DNA from: Ruegeria marisrubri
Lineage (GTDB): Bacteria > Pseudomonadota > Alphaproteobacteria > Rhodobacterales > Rhodobacteraceae
Length of the DNA: 64,000 nucleotides
Direction: 5' to 3'
NCBI RefSeq assembly: GCF_001507595.1
Contig: NZ_LQBQ01000012.1
Coordinates: forward strand, 620,001-684,000
Part shown: positions 47,333 to 57,078 of the stretch, piece after piece
Layout of the letters: the number at the start of each line of letters is the position of its first letter
How positions within the stretch are numbered: the stretch's first letter is position 1
Notes under the pieces: generated by a model
Seen by the model: the letters and a program-made list of their open reading frames with translations, nothing else
What the model was told of the DNA's origin: nothing
Database searches by the model: none
Program-made: the position numbers and the translations under genes

Positions 47333-47914
47333 TCAGCGCGAAAGGATCAGGGTTCCGTCGGCAAAGCTGACGCTTGAGAACCTTTGCAGGTAGTCCATCC
47401 CGAGCAGCGACTGCTCCATGTCGCCGTCATTCACCCAGGCCGTGAGGCCGCTGTCGGTGAATTCGCCAAGCTGTACGGTGCCCAGCTTGACCGGCGCGGT
47501 TCTGACCACGCCATTGGCCGTCTGGGCGCGGCCGAAATAGTTGAGGCTGTCGGTGTCGATGCCCAGCCGCTCGGCGTCGCGGTCGGAGAGAACAACCTGG
47601 CTGGCACCGGTATCGACCATGAAGGTGACGGGCGTGCCATCGACCAACAGTTGCAGGTAGTAATGCCCGTCGGCGCTGCGCGGCACCTGGACCGAGTCCT
47701 GCGTGACCACCATGCGCGCGGTCGGGCTGACGGTGCTGCGGATGTCCTCCCACAGGCCGACGACGGCGATGACCCCGACGAAGATGAAGACCCAGACCAG
47801 CGCCTGTTGCAGGGTCTTGTTCAGGTTCTGTCGGTTGTGCGTGATGAACCACATCAATATGGCGGCGCCGAGCAGGACCAGATAGGTCATCCGGGCGATG
47901 TCGTCTGCGTTCAT
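47333..47914 (-). CDS. Retropepsin-like aspartic protease, membrane-anchored
   Basis: A 193-residue protein with two N-terminal transmembrane helices (MTYLVLLGAAILMWFIT and ALVWVFIFVGVIAVVGLW) and a single retroviral-type aspartic protease domain (about 75-193). The catalytic motif is VDTGAS in VTFMVDTGASQVVLS; the closing strand LLGMDYLQRFSSVSF is typical of the TIGR02281 clan. A homodimer would be needed for activity. Substrate unknown; the domain faces the periplasm by topology. Confidence 0.85.
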   Translation of the reverse strand: MNADDIARMTYLVLLGAAILMWFITHNRQNLNKTLQQALVWVFIFVGVIAVVGLWEDIRSTVSPTARMVVTQDSVQVPRSADGHYYLQLLVDGTPVTFMVDTGASQVVLSDRDAERLGIDTDSLNYFGRAQTANGVVRTAPVKLGTVQLGEFTDSGLTAWVNDGDMEQSLLGMDYLQRFSSVSFADGTLILSR

Positions 47915-47955
47915 CCGTTTTCCCCAAGCCTTTGTTCCGGATTGAATATGGGCGC

Positions 47956-48576
47956 TCAGGCGGCGAATCCAAAGGCCTTGAGGCCATCGAGGATGAATTG
48001 CACCGAAAGCGCGGCCAGCAGCATGCCCAGCAGGCGGGTCAGCACGTTCAGCCCGGTCTTGCCCAGCCCGCGCGCGATCAGGCCGCCCGACAGGAAGAAC
48101 AGCAGAACCACGGCCATAACGGCCAGCATGACGGCGGTCGCGGCGAAAATTCCCTGAAAGCCGGGGTGCTGCCCGGCCAGAAGGATGATCGTGGCGATCG
48201 AGCCCGGTCCGGCCACCAGCGGAATGGCAAGGGGAAAGACCGACGGGTCTGGGTGCTCTTCCTCTTCGGCGCGGTCCTCGCGCCGCTTGGTGCGCCGTTC
48301 GAACAGCATGTCCAGCGCGGTCAGGAACAGCAGCGCCCCTCCGGCGACCCGGAAGGCGGGCATCGAGATGCCGATGAAGCCCAGCACCGCCTCTCCGAAG
48401 GCGGCAAAGGCGATCAGAATGCCCGTGGCCGTCAGGCAGGTCCGATAGGCCACTCTGCGGCGGGTGGCCGGATCCATGTCTTGTGTCAGCGCCACGAAGA
48501 TCGGAGCCGTTCCAAAGGGGTCGATGACCACGAACAGGGTCGTGAACGCCGTGATGAAAAAGGCCATGTCGATCAT
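47956..48576 (-). CDS. MarC-family integral membrane protein
   Basis: A 206-residue protein with six predicted helices and the MarC signatures VVIDPFGTAPIFVALTQDM, FRVAGGALLFLTALDMLF and PLAIPLVAGPGSIATIILL. A charged cytoplasmic loop (RRTKRREDRAEEEEHP) separates the halves. MarC proteins are of unknown transport function; a multidrug role has been refuted for E. coli MarC. Start overlaps the ACT gene by 4 bp. Confidence 0.88.
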   Translation of the reverse strand: MIDMAFFITAFTTLFVVIDPFGTAPIFVALTQDMDPATRRRVAYRTCLTATGILIAFAAFGEAVLGFIGISMPAFRVAGGALLFLTALDMLFERRTKRREDRAEEEEHPDPSVFPLAIPLVAGPGSIATIILLAGQHPGFQGIFAATAVMLAVMAVVLLFFLSGGLIARGLGKTGLNVLTRLLGMLLAALSVQFILDGLKAFGFAA

Positions 48577-48965
48577 TCGGCGGCGTCCCTCTGCAACTGT
48601 TGCAACACCTTCAGCGCCCGGTCGGCCTCGGCAGAGGGCACATAGACGTGGTCATGGTGATAGCCTGCGACCATGTTGGCCGGGATGCCCGCCTGTGCCA
48701 AGGCGGCGGACACCGCGGCGGTCAGCCCCACGCCTTCGAGCGAGGAATGGACCTGCAGCGTGATGCAGCGCATGGGCAGGGCGCCCTTGGGCGCCGCCTC
48801 CAGCGGCACGATCAGCGACAGCCCCTCGGCCTCGACGCAGCTGGCGCGGGTGCCTTCGGGCCAGGGCTTGTCACCGGGCCAGATCACGAAGGCGAACGCG
48901 CCGGGGGCGAGGCTGGGCTCCATGCCGGCGATCATCGCCTTGGAGTCGCGCACGGGGGTGCTCAT
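48573..48965 (-). CDS. ACT-domain protein
   Basis: A 130-residue protein of two ACT-like halves: residues about 8-65 (GAFAFVIWPG... GLSLIVPLEAA) and 68-130 (MRCITLQVHSSLEGVGLTAAVSAALAQAGIPANMVAGYHHDHVYV). It resembles the ACT_7/CASTOR-like family, which binds amino acids. Ligand unknown. Overlaps the ABC-F stop by 4 bp (ATGA) and marC by 4 bp, so the three form a coupled unit. Confidence 0.8.
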   Translation of the reverse strand: MSTPVRDSKAMIAGMEPSLAPGAFAFVIWPGDKPWPEGTRASCVEAEGLSLIVPLEAAPKGALPMRCITLQVHSSLEGVGLTAAVSAALAQAGIPANMVAGYHHDHVYVPSAEADRALKVLQQLQRDAAE

Positions 48966-50818
48966 GCCTGTGCCTCGGCCGCCTCGAGCCGTTCGGCGGC
49001 GGCCATCCACAGCGCCTCGGCCCGCTGCATGGCCTCGACCACTTCGGCGAATTTGCGGTTCCATGTCTCGAGGTCCGAGATCCGGTCGTCCTCGTACAGC
49101 GCGGGGTCGGCCAGCTTGGCCGACAGCTTCTCGTGCATGTCGGTCAGTTTCTCGACCCGTTCCTCGCATTTTCGGACCTCGGCGCGCAGGGCGAGCAGCG
49201 CCTCGCGCGAGGGGCGCTTGGGGCGGGCGGCTTGCGGTCTGGCCTTTGGCTCGGGCTTGTCGCGGGCCAGCAGCAGGGTGCGATAGGCTTCGAGGTCGCC
49301 CTCATAGGGTTTGACCGTGCCGTCCGAGACCAGCCACAGCCGGTCGGCCACGAGGCTGAGCAGGTGCATGTCGTGGCTGACCAGGATCACCGCGCCGGAA
49401 TAGGCTGTCAGCGCCTCGACCAGCGCCTCGCGGCTTTCGATGTCGAGGTGGTTGGTGGGCTCGTCGAGGATCAGCATGTGCGGCGCGTCGATCGTGGCGA
49501 TCAGCAGCGACAGCCGCGCCTTCTGCCCGCCCGACAGCCGGCCGACCTCGGTTTCGGCCTGATCCGCGCCTAGGCCGAACCCGGCCAGCCGGGCGCGCCA
49601 CTTGGCCGGGGCCTCGTCGGGGCGCAGGCGGCGCAGGTGGTCCAGCGGCGTTTCGTCGATGCTCAGCTCGTCCACCTGGTGCTGGGCGAAATAGCCGATG
49701 CGCAGCTTGGAACTGCGGGTCAGCTTGCCCGCCATCAGCGGCAGGCGGCCGGCCAGCAGCTTGGACAGCGTGGACTTGCCTTGCCCGTTCTTGCCCAGCA
49801 GCGCGATCCGGTCGTCCTGGTCGATGCGCAGGTTCAACCGGCGCAGCACCGGCGTGTCACCATAACCGGTGACGCCGCCTTCGAGATGGATGATCGGCGG
49901 GGCCATTTCCTCGGGTTCGGGGAAGGTGAAGGCGCGCAGGGCGGCCTCTTGCGGGGTCGAGATGGGTTGCATCCGGGCCAGCGCCTTGAGACGGGATTGC
50001 GCCTGCTTGGCCTTGTCCGCCTTGTAGCGGAACCGGTCCACGTAGGATTGCAGATGCGCGCGGCGGGCCTCTTGTTTCTTGGCCATCGCCTCGGCCTGCG
50101 CCAGTTTCTCGGCGCGCTGGCGGGCGAACTGGTCGTAGGGGCCCTGGTAGAGCGTCAGCTTGCGGTCTTCGAGATGCAGGATCGAGCCCACGGCGCGGTT
50201 CAGCAGGTCGCGGTCGTGGCTGATGATGATGACGGTGTGGGGGTATCGGGCAAGGTAGCTTTCCAGCCACAGCGCGCCTTCGAGGTCGAGATAGTTGGTC
50301 GGTTCGTCCAGAAGCAGCAGGTCGGGCCGGGAAAACAGAACGGCCGCCAGCGCCACGCGCATCCGCCAGCCGCCGGAAAAGGCCGAGCAGGGCATCTGTT
50401 GCTCGTCGTCGTCAAAGCCGAGGCCCTTGAGGATCGACGCGGCGCGTGCCTCGGCCGACCAGGCGTCGATATCGGCCAGTCGGGTCTGGATCTCGGCGAT
50501 GCGGGTCGGATCGCTTGCGGTTTCGGCCTCGGCCATCAGGGCCGTGCGCTCGGTATCGGCAGCCAGAACCGTGTTCAGCAGCGACACGTCCGAGGCCGGG
50601 GCCTCTTGCGCGACGCCGCCGATGCGGGCGTGGCGGGGCAGGGTGATGTCGCCCGATTCCAGCGCAAGTTCGCCGCGGATCAGGCGGAACAGCGTGGTCT
50701 TGCCGGTGCCGTTGCGCCCCACGAGGCCGACCTTGTGGCCATCGGGGATGATCGCCGAAGCGCCTTCGAAGAGGGGGCGGCCCTCGACCGCGTATGTGAT
50801 GTTCTCGATCCGTAGCAT
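48962..50818 (-). CDS. ABC-F family ATPase (EttA/YheS-like)
   Basis: A 618-residue protein with two ABC domains. Walker A: GRNGTGKT and GKNGQGKS; signatures FSGGWRMR and LSGGQKAR; Walker [13 protein letters not shown] and [12 protein letters not shown]. The first signature [12 protein letters not shown] and the linker are YheS-like. A long C-terminal coiled coil ([23 protein letters not shown]) is present. Likely cytoplasmic and ribosome-associated. Confidence 0.9.
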   Translation of the reverse strand: MLRIENITYAVEGRPLFEGASAIIPDGHKVGLVGRNGTGKTTLFRLIRGELALESGDITLPRHARIGGVAQEAPASDVSLLNTVLAADTERTALMAEAETASDPTRIAEIQTRLADIDAWSAEARAASILKGLGFDDDEQQMPCSAFSGGWRMRVALAAVLFSRPDLLLLDEPTNYLDLEGALWLESYLARYPHTVIIISHDRDLLNRAVGSILHLEDRKLTLYQGPYDQFARQRAEKLAQAEAMAKKQEARRAHLQSYVDRFRYKADKAKQAQSRLKALARMQPISTPQEAALRAFTFPEPEEMAPPIIHLEGGVTGYGDTPVLRRLNLRIDQDDRIALLGKNGQGKSTLSKLLAGRLPLMAGKLTRSSKLRIGYFAQHQVDELSIDETPLDHLRRLRPDEAPAKWRARLAGFGLGADQAETEVGRLSGGQKARLSLLIATIDAPHMLILDEPTNHLDIESREALVEALTAYSGAVILVSHDMHLLSLVADRLWLVSDGTVKPYEGDLEAYRTLLLARDKPEPKARPQAARPKRPSREALLALRAEVRKCEERVEKLTDMHEKLSAKLADPALYEDDRISDLETWNRKFAEVVEAMQRAEALWMAAAERLEAAEAQA

Positions 50819-50960
50819 GAGTGCGGTGTGGCGCAGGGCTGGCAGAGTGTCAATCGGGCGTGCAACAAGAGGCTTTCCAACCGCTGCGGTCCATGTTAGG
50901 CGGCGCGCGGTATATTCCGGCGCGGATCGCCCCGCGCCGTCAGCTCAAGGAGACGCCCGC

Positions 50961-51383
50961 ATGGCACTGGAACGCACTTTCTCGATCATCAAGCCCGATG
51001 CAACCCGCCGCAACCTGACCGGCAAGATCAACGCCAAGCTGGAAGAAGCCGGCCTGCGTATCATCGCGCAGAAGCGGATCAAGATGACCAAGGAACAGGC
51101 CGGCAAGTTCTACGAAGTCCACAAGGACCGTCCGTTCTATGACGAGCTGTGCGAATTCATGTCGTCGGCTCCGGTCGTCGTGCAGGTTCTGGAAGGCGAA
51201 AACGCCATCGCCAAGAACCGCGAAGTCATGGGCGCCACCAACCCGGCAGACGCCGCCCCCGGCACCATCCGCGCCGAGTTCGCCGAGTCGGTCGGTGAAA
51301 ACTCGGTCCACGGGTCGGACGCCCCGGAAACCGCGGCTGTCGAGATCGCCTATTTCTTCTCGGGCATCGAGCTGGTCGGCTAA
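50961..51383 (+). CDS. ndk: Nucleoside diphosphate kinase
   Basis: A 140-residue enzyme equalising (d)NTP pools by phosphotransfer through a phospho-His. The signature [20 protein letters not shown] carries the active-site His, and [17 protein letters not shown] begins the ferredoxin fold. AAGGAGA precedes the ATG. Strong intrinsic terminator follows. Confidence 0.97.
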   Translation: MALERTFSIIKPDATRRNLTGKINAKLEEAGLRIIAQKRIKMTKEQAGKFYEVHKDRPFYDELCEFMSSAPVVVQVLEGENAIAKNREVMGATNPADAAPGTIRAEFAESVGENSVHGSDAPETAAVEIAYFFSGIELVG

Positions 51384-51403
51384 CCACCAGTCACCTGATT
51401 TCG

Positions 51404-51440
51404 AAAAGGGTCGTGCCCGATGCCGGGTGCGGCCCTTTTT
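51404..51440 (+). terminator. Intrinsic terminator of ndk
   Basis: A 16-bp stem, AAAAGGGTCGTGCCCG paired with CGGGTGCGGCCCTTTT allowing three G-T wobbles, around a 4-nt loop and followed by further T. It begins 20 nt after the ndk stop. Confidence 0.85.
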
Positions 51441-51449
51441 CGTGCCGCC

Positions 51450-51800
51450 TCAGCCCTCGGGCGTGAGGTCGGCGGCCGAGACGCGCACGCCGACGGCGTC
51501 CAGTTCGGCGACCAGTTTCGAGACGGGTGCCGTTTTTGTGCCGGCCTTGATCCGGTCGAACCGCGCGCGCAGGGCCTTTTTCTCGTCGCCCTTGCAGTCG
51601 TTCCACGGGCGGCCCTGCAATCCCATCACCAGAACGTAGTAGCCGATGAAATGCGGGCGGGTGCCGGCCTCGATCAGCCTTGCATAGGCCGCATCCGCGC
51701 CCAGTTCGCGCAGCTCCTCGGCCGAATGGATGCCGGCGCGGGCGCAGGCCTGCTCGAAGGCGGGGCCGAGATTGCGGATCGAGGAGACGGGGCTGGGCAT
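51450..51800 (-). CDS. TfoX/Sxy C-terminal domain protein
   Basis: A 116-residue protein carrying only the TfoX C-terminal helical domain (SSIRNLGPAFEQACARAGIHSAEELRELGADAAYARLIEAG, a helix-hairpin-helix-like fold). In gammaproteobacteria TfoX/Sxy activates competence genes, but stand-alone C domains are widespread and uncharacterised. The last 45 residues are basic (CKGDEKKALRARFDRIKAGTK). Convergent with ndk. Confidence 0.85.
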   Translation of the reverse strand: MPSPVSSIRNLGPAFEQACARAGIHSAEELRELGADAAYARLIEAGTRPHFIGYYVLVMGLQGRPWNDCKGDEKKALRARFDRIKAGTKTAPVSKLVAELDAVGVRVSAADLTPEG

Positions 51801-51899
51801 GGGGTCTGTCTAGCGGCGGTCGGCGGCGATGTCACGCTTGTCCGAGGTCTCGGCCTGGGATACCCAAGGGCTGGGGAGCCTACGGCAGGGGAGGACGGA

Positions 51900-53123
51900 A
51901 TGAACGCATTGGATGTGGCACAGGCGGCGCGGCAGCTTGACCTGACCGATCCGCCCGAGGGCTTCGTCGAGAACCCGTTTCCGTTCTACGACGCGCTGCT
52001 GGCCCATGCGCCGGTTCTGCCGCAGCCGGACGGGTCGGTTCTGCTGAGCCGCCACCGGGATCTGGACCGGATCTATCGCGACACCAAGCTGTATTCGTCG
52101 GACAAGAAGGCCGCGTTCGGCCCGAAATTCGGCGTGGGCTCGCCTTTGTTCGAGCACCACACGACCTCGCTGGTGTTTTCCGACCCGCCGCTGCACACGC
52201 GGGTGCGCAAGATCATGACCTCGGCGCTGACCCCGCGGGCGATTGCCCGGATGGAGCCGGGGCTGATCGAGACGGTGGATCATCTGCTGGACGCGATGGC
52301 GGGAAAGCCCCGGGTCGATCTGATCGAGGATTTCGCCTCGACCATCCCGATCCAGATCATCGGCAACCTGCTGGACGTTCCGATGGAGGAGCGCGGGCCG
52401 CTGCGCGACTGGTCGCTGGCCATTCTGGGTGCGCTGGAGCCCGCGCTGACCGAAGAGCAACTGGCGCGGGGCCATGCGGCGGTCGAGGAGTTCAAGGCCT
52501 ATCTGACCGATCTGGTGGCGCGGCGGCGGGAGGCGCCGGGCGATCCCGAGACCGACGTGCTGACCCGGCTGATCCGGGGCGAGGGGGCGGACGCGACCCT
52601 CAGCGAGATCGAGCTCTTGCAGAACTGTATCTTCATCCTGAATGCCGGACACGAGACCACCACGAACCTGATCGGCAACGGGCTGGCGCTGCTGAACGAT
52701 CACCCGGAGCAGAAACAGCGCCTGCTGGACGACCCCGAGCTGATCACGCCGGCGGTGGAGGAGATCCTGCGCTTTCGCTCGCCCAACCAGTTCGGCAATC
52801 GCGAGACGACCGAGGACATCGAGTTGGACGGACTGGCGATCCCGGCGGGCACCAACCTGCACCTGTGCATCGGCGCGGCGAACCGTGACCCCGAGGTGTT
52901 CGGCGATCCCGCCCGGTTCGACATCACCCGCAAACCGAACCGGCACCTGGCCTTTGCCGGTGGGCCGCATGTCTGCGTCGGGCTGACGCTGGCACGGATG
53001 GAGGGGCGCATCGCCATCGGCCGTCTGCTGGCGCGGTTCCCCGGCTATCGCCTGTTGGACGGGCGGGTGCGGGGCGGGCGCATCCGGTTCCGTGGCTACG
53101 CCGCGCTGCCCGCGGAACTGTAG
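51900..53123 (+). CDS. Cytochrome P450
   Basis: A 407-residue soluble bacterial P450. The I-helix oxygen motif is AGHETTTN, the K-helix ExxR is EEILRFRSP, and the heme loop is FAGGPHVCVG with axial Cys359. Soluble, with no membrane anchor. Class I P450s need a ferredoxin and reductase; neither is next to it. Substrate not predictable. The ATG follows GGAGG. Convergent with the histidine kinase gene, 24 bp apart. Confidence 0.92.
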   Translation: MNALDVAQAARQLDLTDPPEGFVENPFPFYDALLAHAPVLPQPDGSVLLSRHRDLDRIYRDTKLYSSDKKAAFGPKFGVGSPLFEHHTTSLVFSDPPLHTRVRKIMTSALTPRAIARMEPGLIETVDHLLDAMAGKPRVDLIEDFASTIPIQIIGNLLDVPMEERGPLRDWSLAILGALEPALTEEQLARGHAAVEEFKAYLTDLVARRREAPGDPETDVLTRLIRGEGADATLSEIELLQNCIFILNAGHETTTNLIGNGLALLNDHPEQKQRLLDDPELITPAVEEILRFRSPNQFGNRETTEDIELDGLAIPAGTNLHLCIGAANRDPEVFGDPARFDITRKPNRHLAFAGGPHVCVGLTLARMEGRIAIGRLLARFPGYRLLDGRVRGGRIRFRGYAALPAEL

Positions 53124-53147
53124 GCGGGCGTTCGGTCACGCGGCGGG

Positions 53148-54515
53148 TCAGGACTTCGACAGGTTCAGCGTGACCTCCAGCCCCGGATCGGCGTTGCGGG
53201 CGGTGAAGCTGCCGCCATGCATCCGGGCGATGGCCGCCACCAGCGCCAGCCCCAGACCCGAGTTCCGGCTGCCGCGGGCCGGGTCCAGCGTGACGAAGGG
53301 CTGGTCCAGCCGGCCCAGATCAGAGGCGGGCACGCCGGGGCCCATGTCGCGGACGCTCAGCCGGGCATGGCCGTCCTGCTCTCCCAGTTCGACCGTGATG
53401 CCGGTGCCTTCGGGCGCGTAGCGCAGGGCGTTTTCCAGCAGGTTCGACAGCGCCTGGGACAGAAGCGGCCGGTGGCCGGGGATGGGCGGGGCGGTGCCGG
53501 TCAGGCTGAGTTCAACCCCCTGATCCGCAGCGACGGGTTCGTAGAGTTCCACCACGTCCGCGGCCAGTCGGCCAAGATCGACCTGTTCGAACTGCTCGCG
53601 GCCCAGCCCGGCCTCGGCGCGGGAAATCTCGGTCAGTTGCGCCAGAACGCGCAGCAGGTGGTCGACCTCTCCCAGTGCGCGGATGGCGTCGGCCTCGCGC
53701 TCGGGCTCGGGGCGGTCTGGAATGGACAGGGCCTCGACCCGCTGGCGCAGGCGTGACAGCGGCGAGCGCAGGTCATGGGCGATCGAGTTGGAGGTGGTGC
53801 GCAGGTTGCTGACCAGTTCCTCGATCCGGTCCAGCATCTCGTTCAGCGTACCGGCCACCTGGTCGAACTCGTCGCCCGAGCCGCGCAGGGGGATGCGGCG
53901 CGAAAGGTCGCCCGAGACGATGTCGTCGGCGGTGCGGGCGATGTCCTTGAGGCGCGAGAACACAAGCCGCGTCAGCAGCCAGCCGGTCAGCAGGCTGAGC
54001 GCGAAGGCGGCGATGAGCGCCAGAAAAACCGAACGGAACAGGACCCGGTCGAACTGCTGCCGGGCCGAGGCGTCGCGCCCGACCAGCAGGCGTTCGCCGG
54101 TGCGCAGGCGGATCGAGGCGGCCGAGATCGGGACGGCTTCGTTCGAGGCGGTCTTGATCACGTCAAGCTCGACCCAGCCGCTGCCGGGTTCGATCTCCGG
54201 GGGCCACCTCAGCATGTTGCCGGCCAGGACCAGCCCGTCCGGATCCGTCAACAGGTAGAGCGCGTCGCGTTCGGCGGCATTGCCGAGGCGTCGTTCGATG
54301 GCGGTGAGCAGGCCCAGCATCCCGCGCCGTTCATATTCGTCGGCCAGCCCGGTCAGTTCGGCGGTGACCACCGACCGCGTCTCGCCGGCGATGGTCCGGT
54401 TCGCGGTGACATAGACCAGCGCCAGCACGGCGGCCGTCAGCAGCGTGCTGAGCACCATGCTGGCCAGAACCAGCCGCGTGCGGGCGTTTCTGAGGGACAG
54501 CACGGACCTAGCCAT
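53148..54515 (-). CDS. Sensor histidine kinase
   Basis: A 455-residue membrane kinase. It has TM1 at about 13-37, a periplasmic sensor of about 120 residues, TM2 at about 160-182, a HAMP linker (about 183-237: LKDIARTADDIVSGDLSRRIP), a dimerisation domain with phosphoacceptor His247 (SIAHDLRSPLSRL), and an ATPase domain with N-box Asn362 (NLLENALRY), G1 DMGPGVP and G2 GLGLAL. It pairs with the regulator directly upstream (8-bp overlap). An envelope signal is inferred from the degP neighbour. Confidence 0.93.
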   Translation of the reverse strand: MARSVLSLRNARTRLVLASMVLSTLLTAAVLALVYVTANRTIAGETRSVVTAELTGLADEYERRGMLGLLTAIERRLGNAAERDALYLLTDPDGLVLAGNMLRWPPEIEPGSGWVELDVIKTASNEAVPISAASIRLRTGERLLVGRDASARQQFDRVLFRSVFLALIAAFALSLLTGWLLTRLVFSRLKDIARTADDIVSGDLSRRIPLRGSGDEFDQVAGTLNEMLDRIEELVSNLRTTSNSIAHDLRSPLSRLRQRVEALSIPDRPEPEREADAIRALGEVDHLLRVLAQLTEISRAEAGLGREQFEQVDLGRLAADVVELYEPVAADQGVELSLTGTAPPIPGHRPLLSQALSNLLENALRYAPEGTGITVELGEQDGHARLSVRDMGPGVPASDLGRLDQPFVTLDPARGSRNSGLGLALVAAIARMHGGSFTARNADPGLEVTLNLSKS

Positions 54516-55188
54516 CGGACATCATGTATCCGGCGCCGCGCACGGTTTCGATCAGCGGCTCGCCGCCGCCCTCGTCCAGCTGGCGGCGCAGTTTCGAGAT
54601 ATGCACGTCCACCACGTTGGTGTTCGGGTCGAAGTGATAGTCCCACACGCCTTCCAGCAGCATGGTGCGCGACACCACGCGGTTCTTGCGGCGCAGGAAG
54701 AATTCGAGGATCTGGAACTCGCGCGGGGTCAGGGTGATCTCGCGGTCGCCGCGCGTGACGCGGCGCGTCAGCAGGTCCATCTTGAGGTCGCGGCAGGTGA
54801 GAACCGAAGCTTCCTCGGTTTCCTGCGGACGGCGCAGAAGGGCCTCGATGCGGGCGTGAAGTTCCTGAAAGGAAAAGGGCTTGACGAGATAGTCATCGGC
54901 CCCGGCGCGCAGGCCCTTGACCCGCTCGTCAACGGCGCTCATCGCGGTCAGCATCAGAACGGGGGTCTTGAGACCCGCCGCACGCAGGGACTTGACCAGC
55001 GACAGCCCGTCGAGACCGGGCAGCATCCGGTCAAGGATGATCGCGTCAAAACCACCGTCGGTGGCGTGATACAGCCCCTCGCGCCCGTCTTCGCAGGCCT
55101 CGACGGTGTATCCTTCCTCGGCAAAGCCCTTGGCGATGAACTCGCGGGTGTCGGCGTCGTCCTCGACGATCAGAATGCGTCTGCTCAT
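54508..55188 (-). CDS. OmpR-family response regulator
   Basis: A 226-residue regulator: receiver domain with acidic pocket (VEDD), phosphoacceptor Asp53 (ILDRMLPGLDG), Thr81 and Lys103 (LVKPFSF); then an OmpR/PhoB winged helix (about 130-226: LTPREFQILEFFLRRKNRVVSRTMLLEGVW and VDVHISKLRRQLD). Its stop overlaps the kinase start by 8 bp. Lies 160 bp downstream of degP on the same strand. Confidence 0.94.
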   Translation of the reverse strand: MSRRILIVEDDADTREFIAKGFAEEGYTVEACEDGREGLYHATDGGFDAIILDRMLPGLDGLSLVKSLRAAGLKTPVLMLTAMSAVDERVKGLRAGADDYLVKPFSFQELHARIEALLRRPQETEEASVLTCRDLKMDLLTRRVTRGDREITLTPREFQILEFFLRRKNRVVSRTMLLEGVWDYHFDPNTNVVDVHISKLRRQLDEGGGEPLIETVRGAGYMMSDG

Positions 55189-55348
55189 GCTGAGAAATCC
55201 TTTTCCGACAGGTATATGCGGATGTTTCCCGAAATGCACGCGCCGGGTGCGGTTGCCCGCACCCGGCAGTTCGGCGATGGGGGGACGCGTGTTCATCGCC
55301 GGAGTTGCGCGCCTGAAAGCCTCACCAATCGGCGCGCGCGTGTCCATG

Positions 55349-56785
55349 TCAGGCGATGTCGACGGCCACGAAGATCCGGTTGCCGCCGCGGTCGATCAGC
55401 ACCAGCACCGGATCGGAGGCTTCGCTGTCGAGCGCCTCCTTCAACTCGGCGGGGTCGTCCACCGGCCGGCCGCCGAACTGCACGATCACGTCGCCCCTGC
55501 GCAGACCGGCCTTGGCCGCCGGGCTGTCGGGGTCGATCGAGGTGACCACGACGCCTTTCGTGTCGCCGTCGATCCCCAGTTGCGCGCGGGTGGTGTCGTC
55601 CAGCGGGGCCACGGTGACGCCCAGAACCCGCTGGGAGTCATCGCTGGCCGAAGGGATGGCCGTATCGGCCGAGGCCAGTTGATGCTTGCCGATGGTGACG
55701 GTGAGCTCTTTCTCCTTGCCGTTGCGCAGCACCTTGATGGTGGAGTCGGTGCCTGCGCGGGTGGCGCCCACCAGACGGGGCAGGTCGGCGCTGGATTTCA
55801 CCTCGGTCCCGTTGAAGGACAGGATCACGTCGCCCTGTTTCAGCGCGCCTTCGGCGGGGCTGTCGCTCAAGACATCAGAAACCAGCGCCCCGGTGGGCTT
55901 GTCGATGCCCATGGCGGCGGCGATTTCCGGGGTGACGGTCTGGATCGAGACGCCAAGCCAGCCGCGATCCACCTGGCCGTCCTCCATCAGGTCATCGACG
56001 ATGGTTTCAACGATGTTCGAGGTGACCGCAAAACCAAGCCCCACTGAGCTGCCCGTGGGCGAATAGATGGCCGAGTTCACGCCGACCACCTCGCCTTCCA
56101 TGTTGAACAGCGGGCCGCCCGAGTTGCCCTTGTTGATCGCGGCGTCGGTCTGGATGAATTCGGCATAGGGGCCGTCCGAGATGTTGCGGCCCTTGGCCGA
56201 GACGATGCCGGTGGTAACGGTGGAGCTCAGGCCGAAGGGATTGCCGATGGCGACGACGTCTTCGCCCACGCGGATCTCGTCGCTGTCGCCCAGCTTGACG
56301 GCCGGAAGCTCCTCGTCCGTGTCGATGCGCAGCAGGGCGATATCGGTCAGGGGGTCAGTGCCGATGACCTGCGCATCGAAGGTGCGGTCGTCGCTCAGCC
56401 GCACGGTGACCGTATCGGCCCCTTCGATCACGTGGTTGTTGGTGACGATATGGCCGTCCTCTTCCAGGATGAAACCGGATCCCAGGCCCCGGCTGGGGCC
56501 GGGGTTCGGCATCCCGAACCCCTCGGGCATGCCGAACTGGCGGAAGAATTCGTTCAATGGGTGATCACCCAGATCCAGCCCCCTTGCGCCCTTCGGGCCG
56601 GGCTTGGGCTTGTGTTCCGCGATGATGGTCACGACCGAGGGCGAAACCTCTTCGACCAGATCGGCGAGGGCTTCGTCGGCGAGGGCGGGAAGGGCGGTCG
56701 AAGTCATCAGCGCCGCGCCGAGCGCGCCGGCGCCCGTCCAGCCTGACAGCGAAGGGAATAGTCGGGATGTCTTGCGGATCGTCAT
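55349..56785 (-). CDS. degP: DegP/HtrA-type periplasmic serine protease
   Basis: A 478-residue Do-family protease: signal peptide (about 1-36, ending ALPALADEA), trypsin-like domain with triad His118 (TNNHVIEG), Asp148 (TDIALLRID) and Ser222 (NKGNSGGPLF), then PDZ1 (about 285-375) and PDZ2 (about 385-478). It degrades or refolds damaged envelope proteins. AGGAGA precedes the ATG; an earlier in-frame ATG is unsupported. The following two-component genes probably report on the same stress. Confidence 0.94.
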   Translation of the reverse strand: MTIRKTSRLFPSLSGWTGAGALGAALMTSTALPALADEALADLVEEVSPSVVTIIAEHKPKPGPKGARGLDLGDHPLNEFFRQFGMPEGFGMPNPGPSRGLGSGFILEEDGHIVTNNHVIEGADTVTVRLSDDRTFDAQVIGTDPLTDIALLRIDTDEELPAVKLGDSDEIRVGEDVVAIGNPFGLSSTVTTGIVSAKGRNISDGPYAEFIQTDAAINKGNSGGPLFNMEGEVVGVNSAIYSPTGSSVGLGFAVTSNIVETIVDDLMEDGQVDRGWLGVSIQTVTPEIAAAMGIDKPTGALVSDVLSDSPAEGALKQGDVILSFNGTEVKSSADLPRLVGATRAGTDSTIKVLRNGKEKELTVTIGKHQLASADTAIPSASDDSQRVLGVTVAPLDDTTRAQLGIDGDTKGVVVTSIDPDSPAAKAGLRRGDVIVQFGGRPVDDPAELKEALDSEASDPVLVLIDRGGNRIFVAVDIA

Positions 56786-56844
56786 TTTCGTCTCCTGTAA
56801 TCGGGCGGGTTGTTCCGGGTTTGAAGCAGGAGATGACCTTGCAG

Positions 56845-56861
56845 CCTGTAAGCTTCCTGTC
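56845..56861 (-). promoter_or_regulatory. Candidate OmpR-type operator upstream of degP
   Basis: On the minus strand GACAGG and TACAGG lie in direct repeat with 11-bp spacing, the spacing bound by dimers of OmpR/PhoB-type regulators. A further TACAGG overlaps the degP ribosome binding site 51 bp away. The regulator encoded downstream is of that family; binding is inferred. Confidence 0.35.
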
Positions 56862-57078
56862 GGCAGGATTAAGATTTCTTCATCTTGTGCGGATCGGGCG
56901 GGGCTGGCAGTCCTCGCCGTGGGCCGCAACCCCGGGGGAAAGACCGTGTTTCCGGCCCTGTTTCAGGTGCCCGGGCCCAGGTGTCGACCGCGTCACATCA
57001 AAGGCTCGGACGTGGTCGTATCGAATCGCCAACCGCCTTTTCCGGTCAAATCGATCAGCGATCGGACGGGGTATGGTA

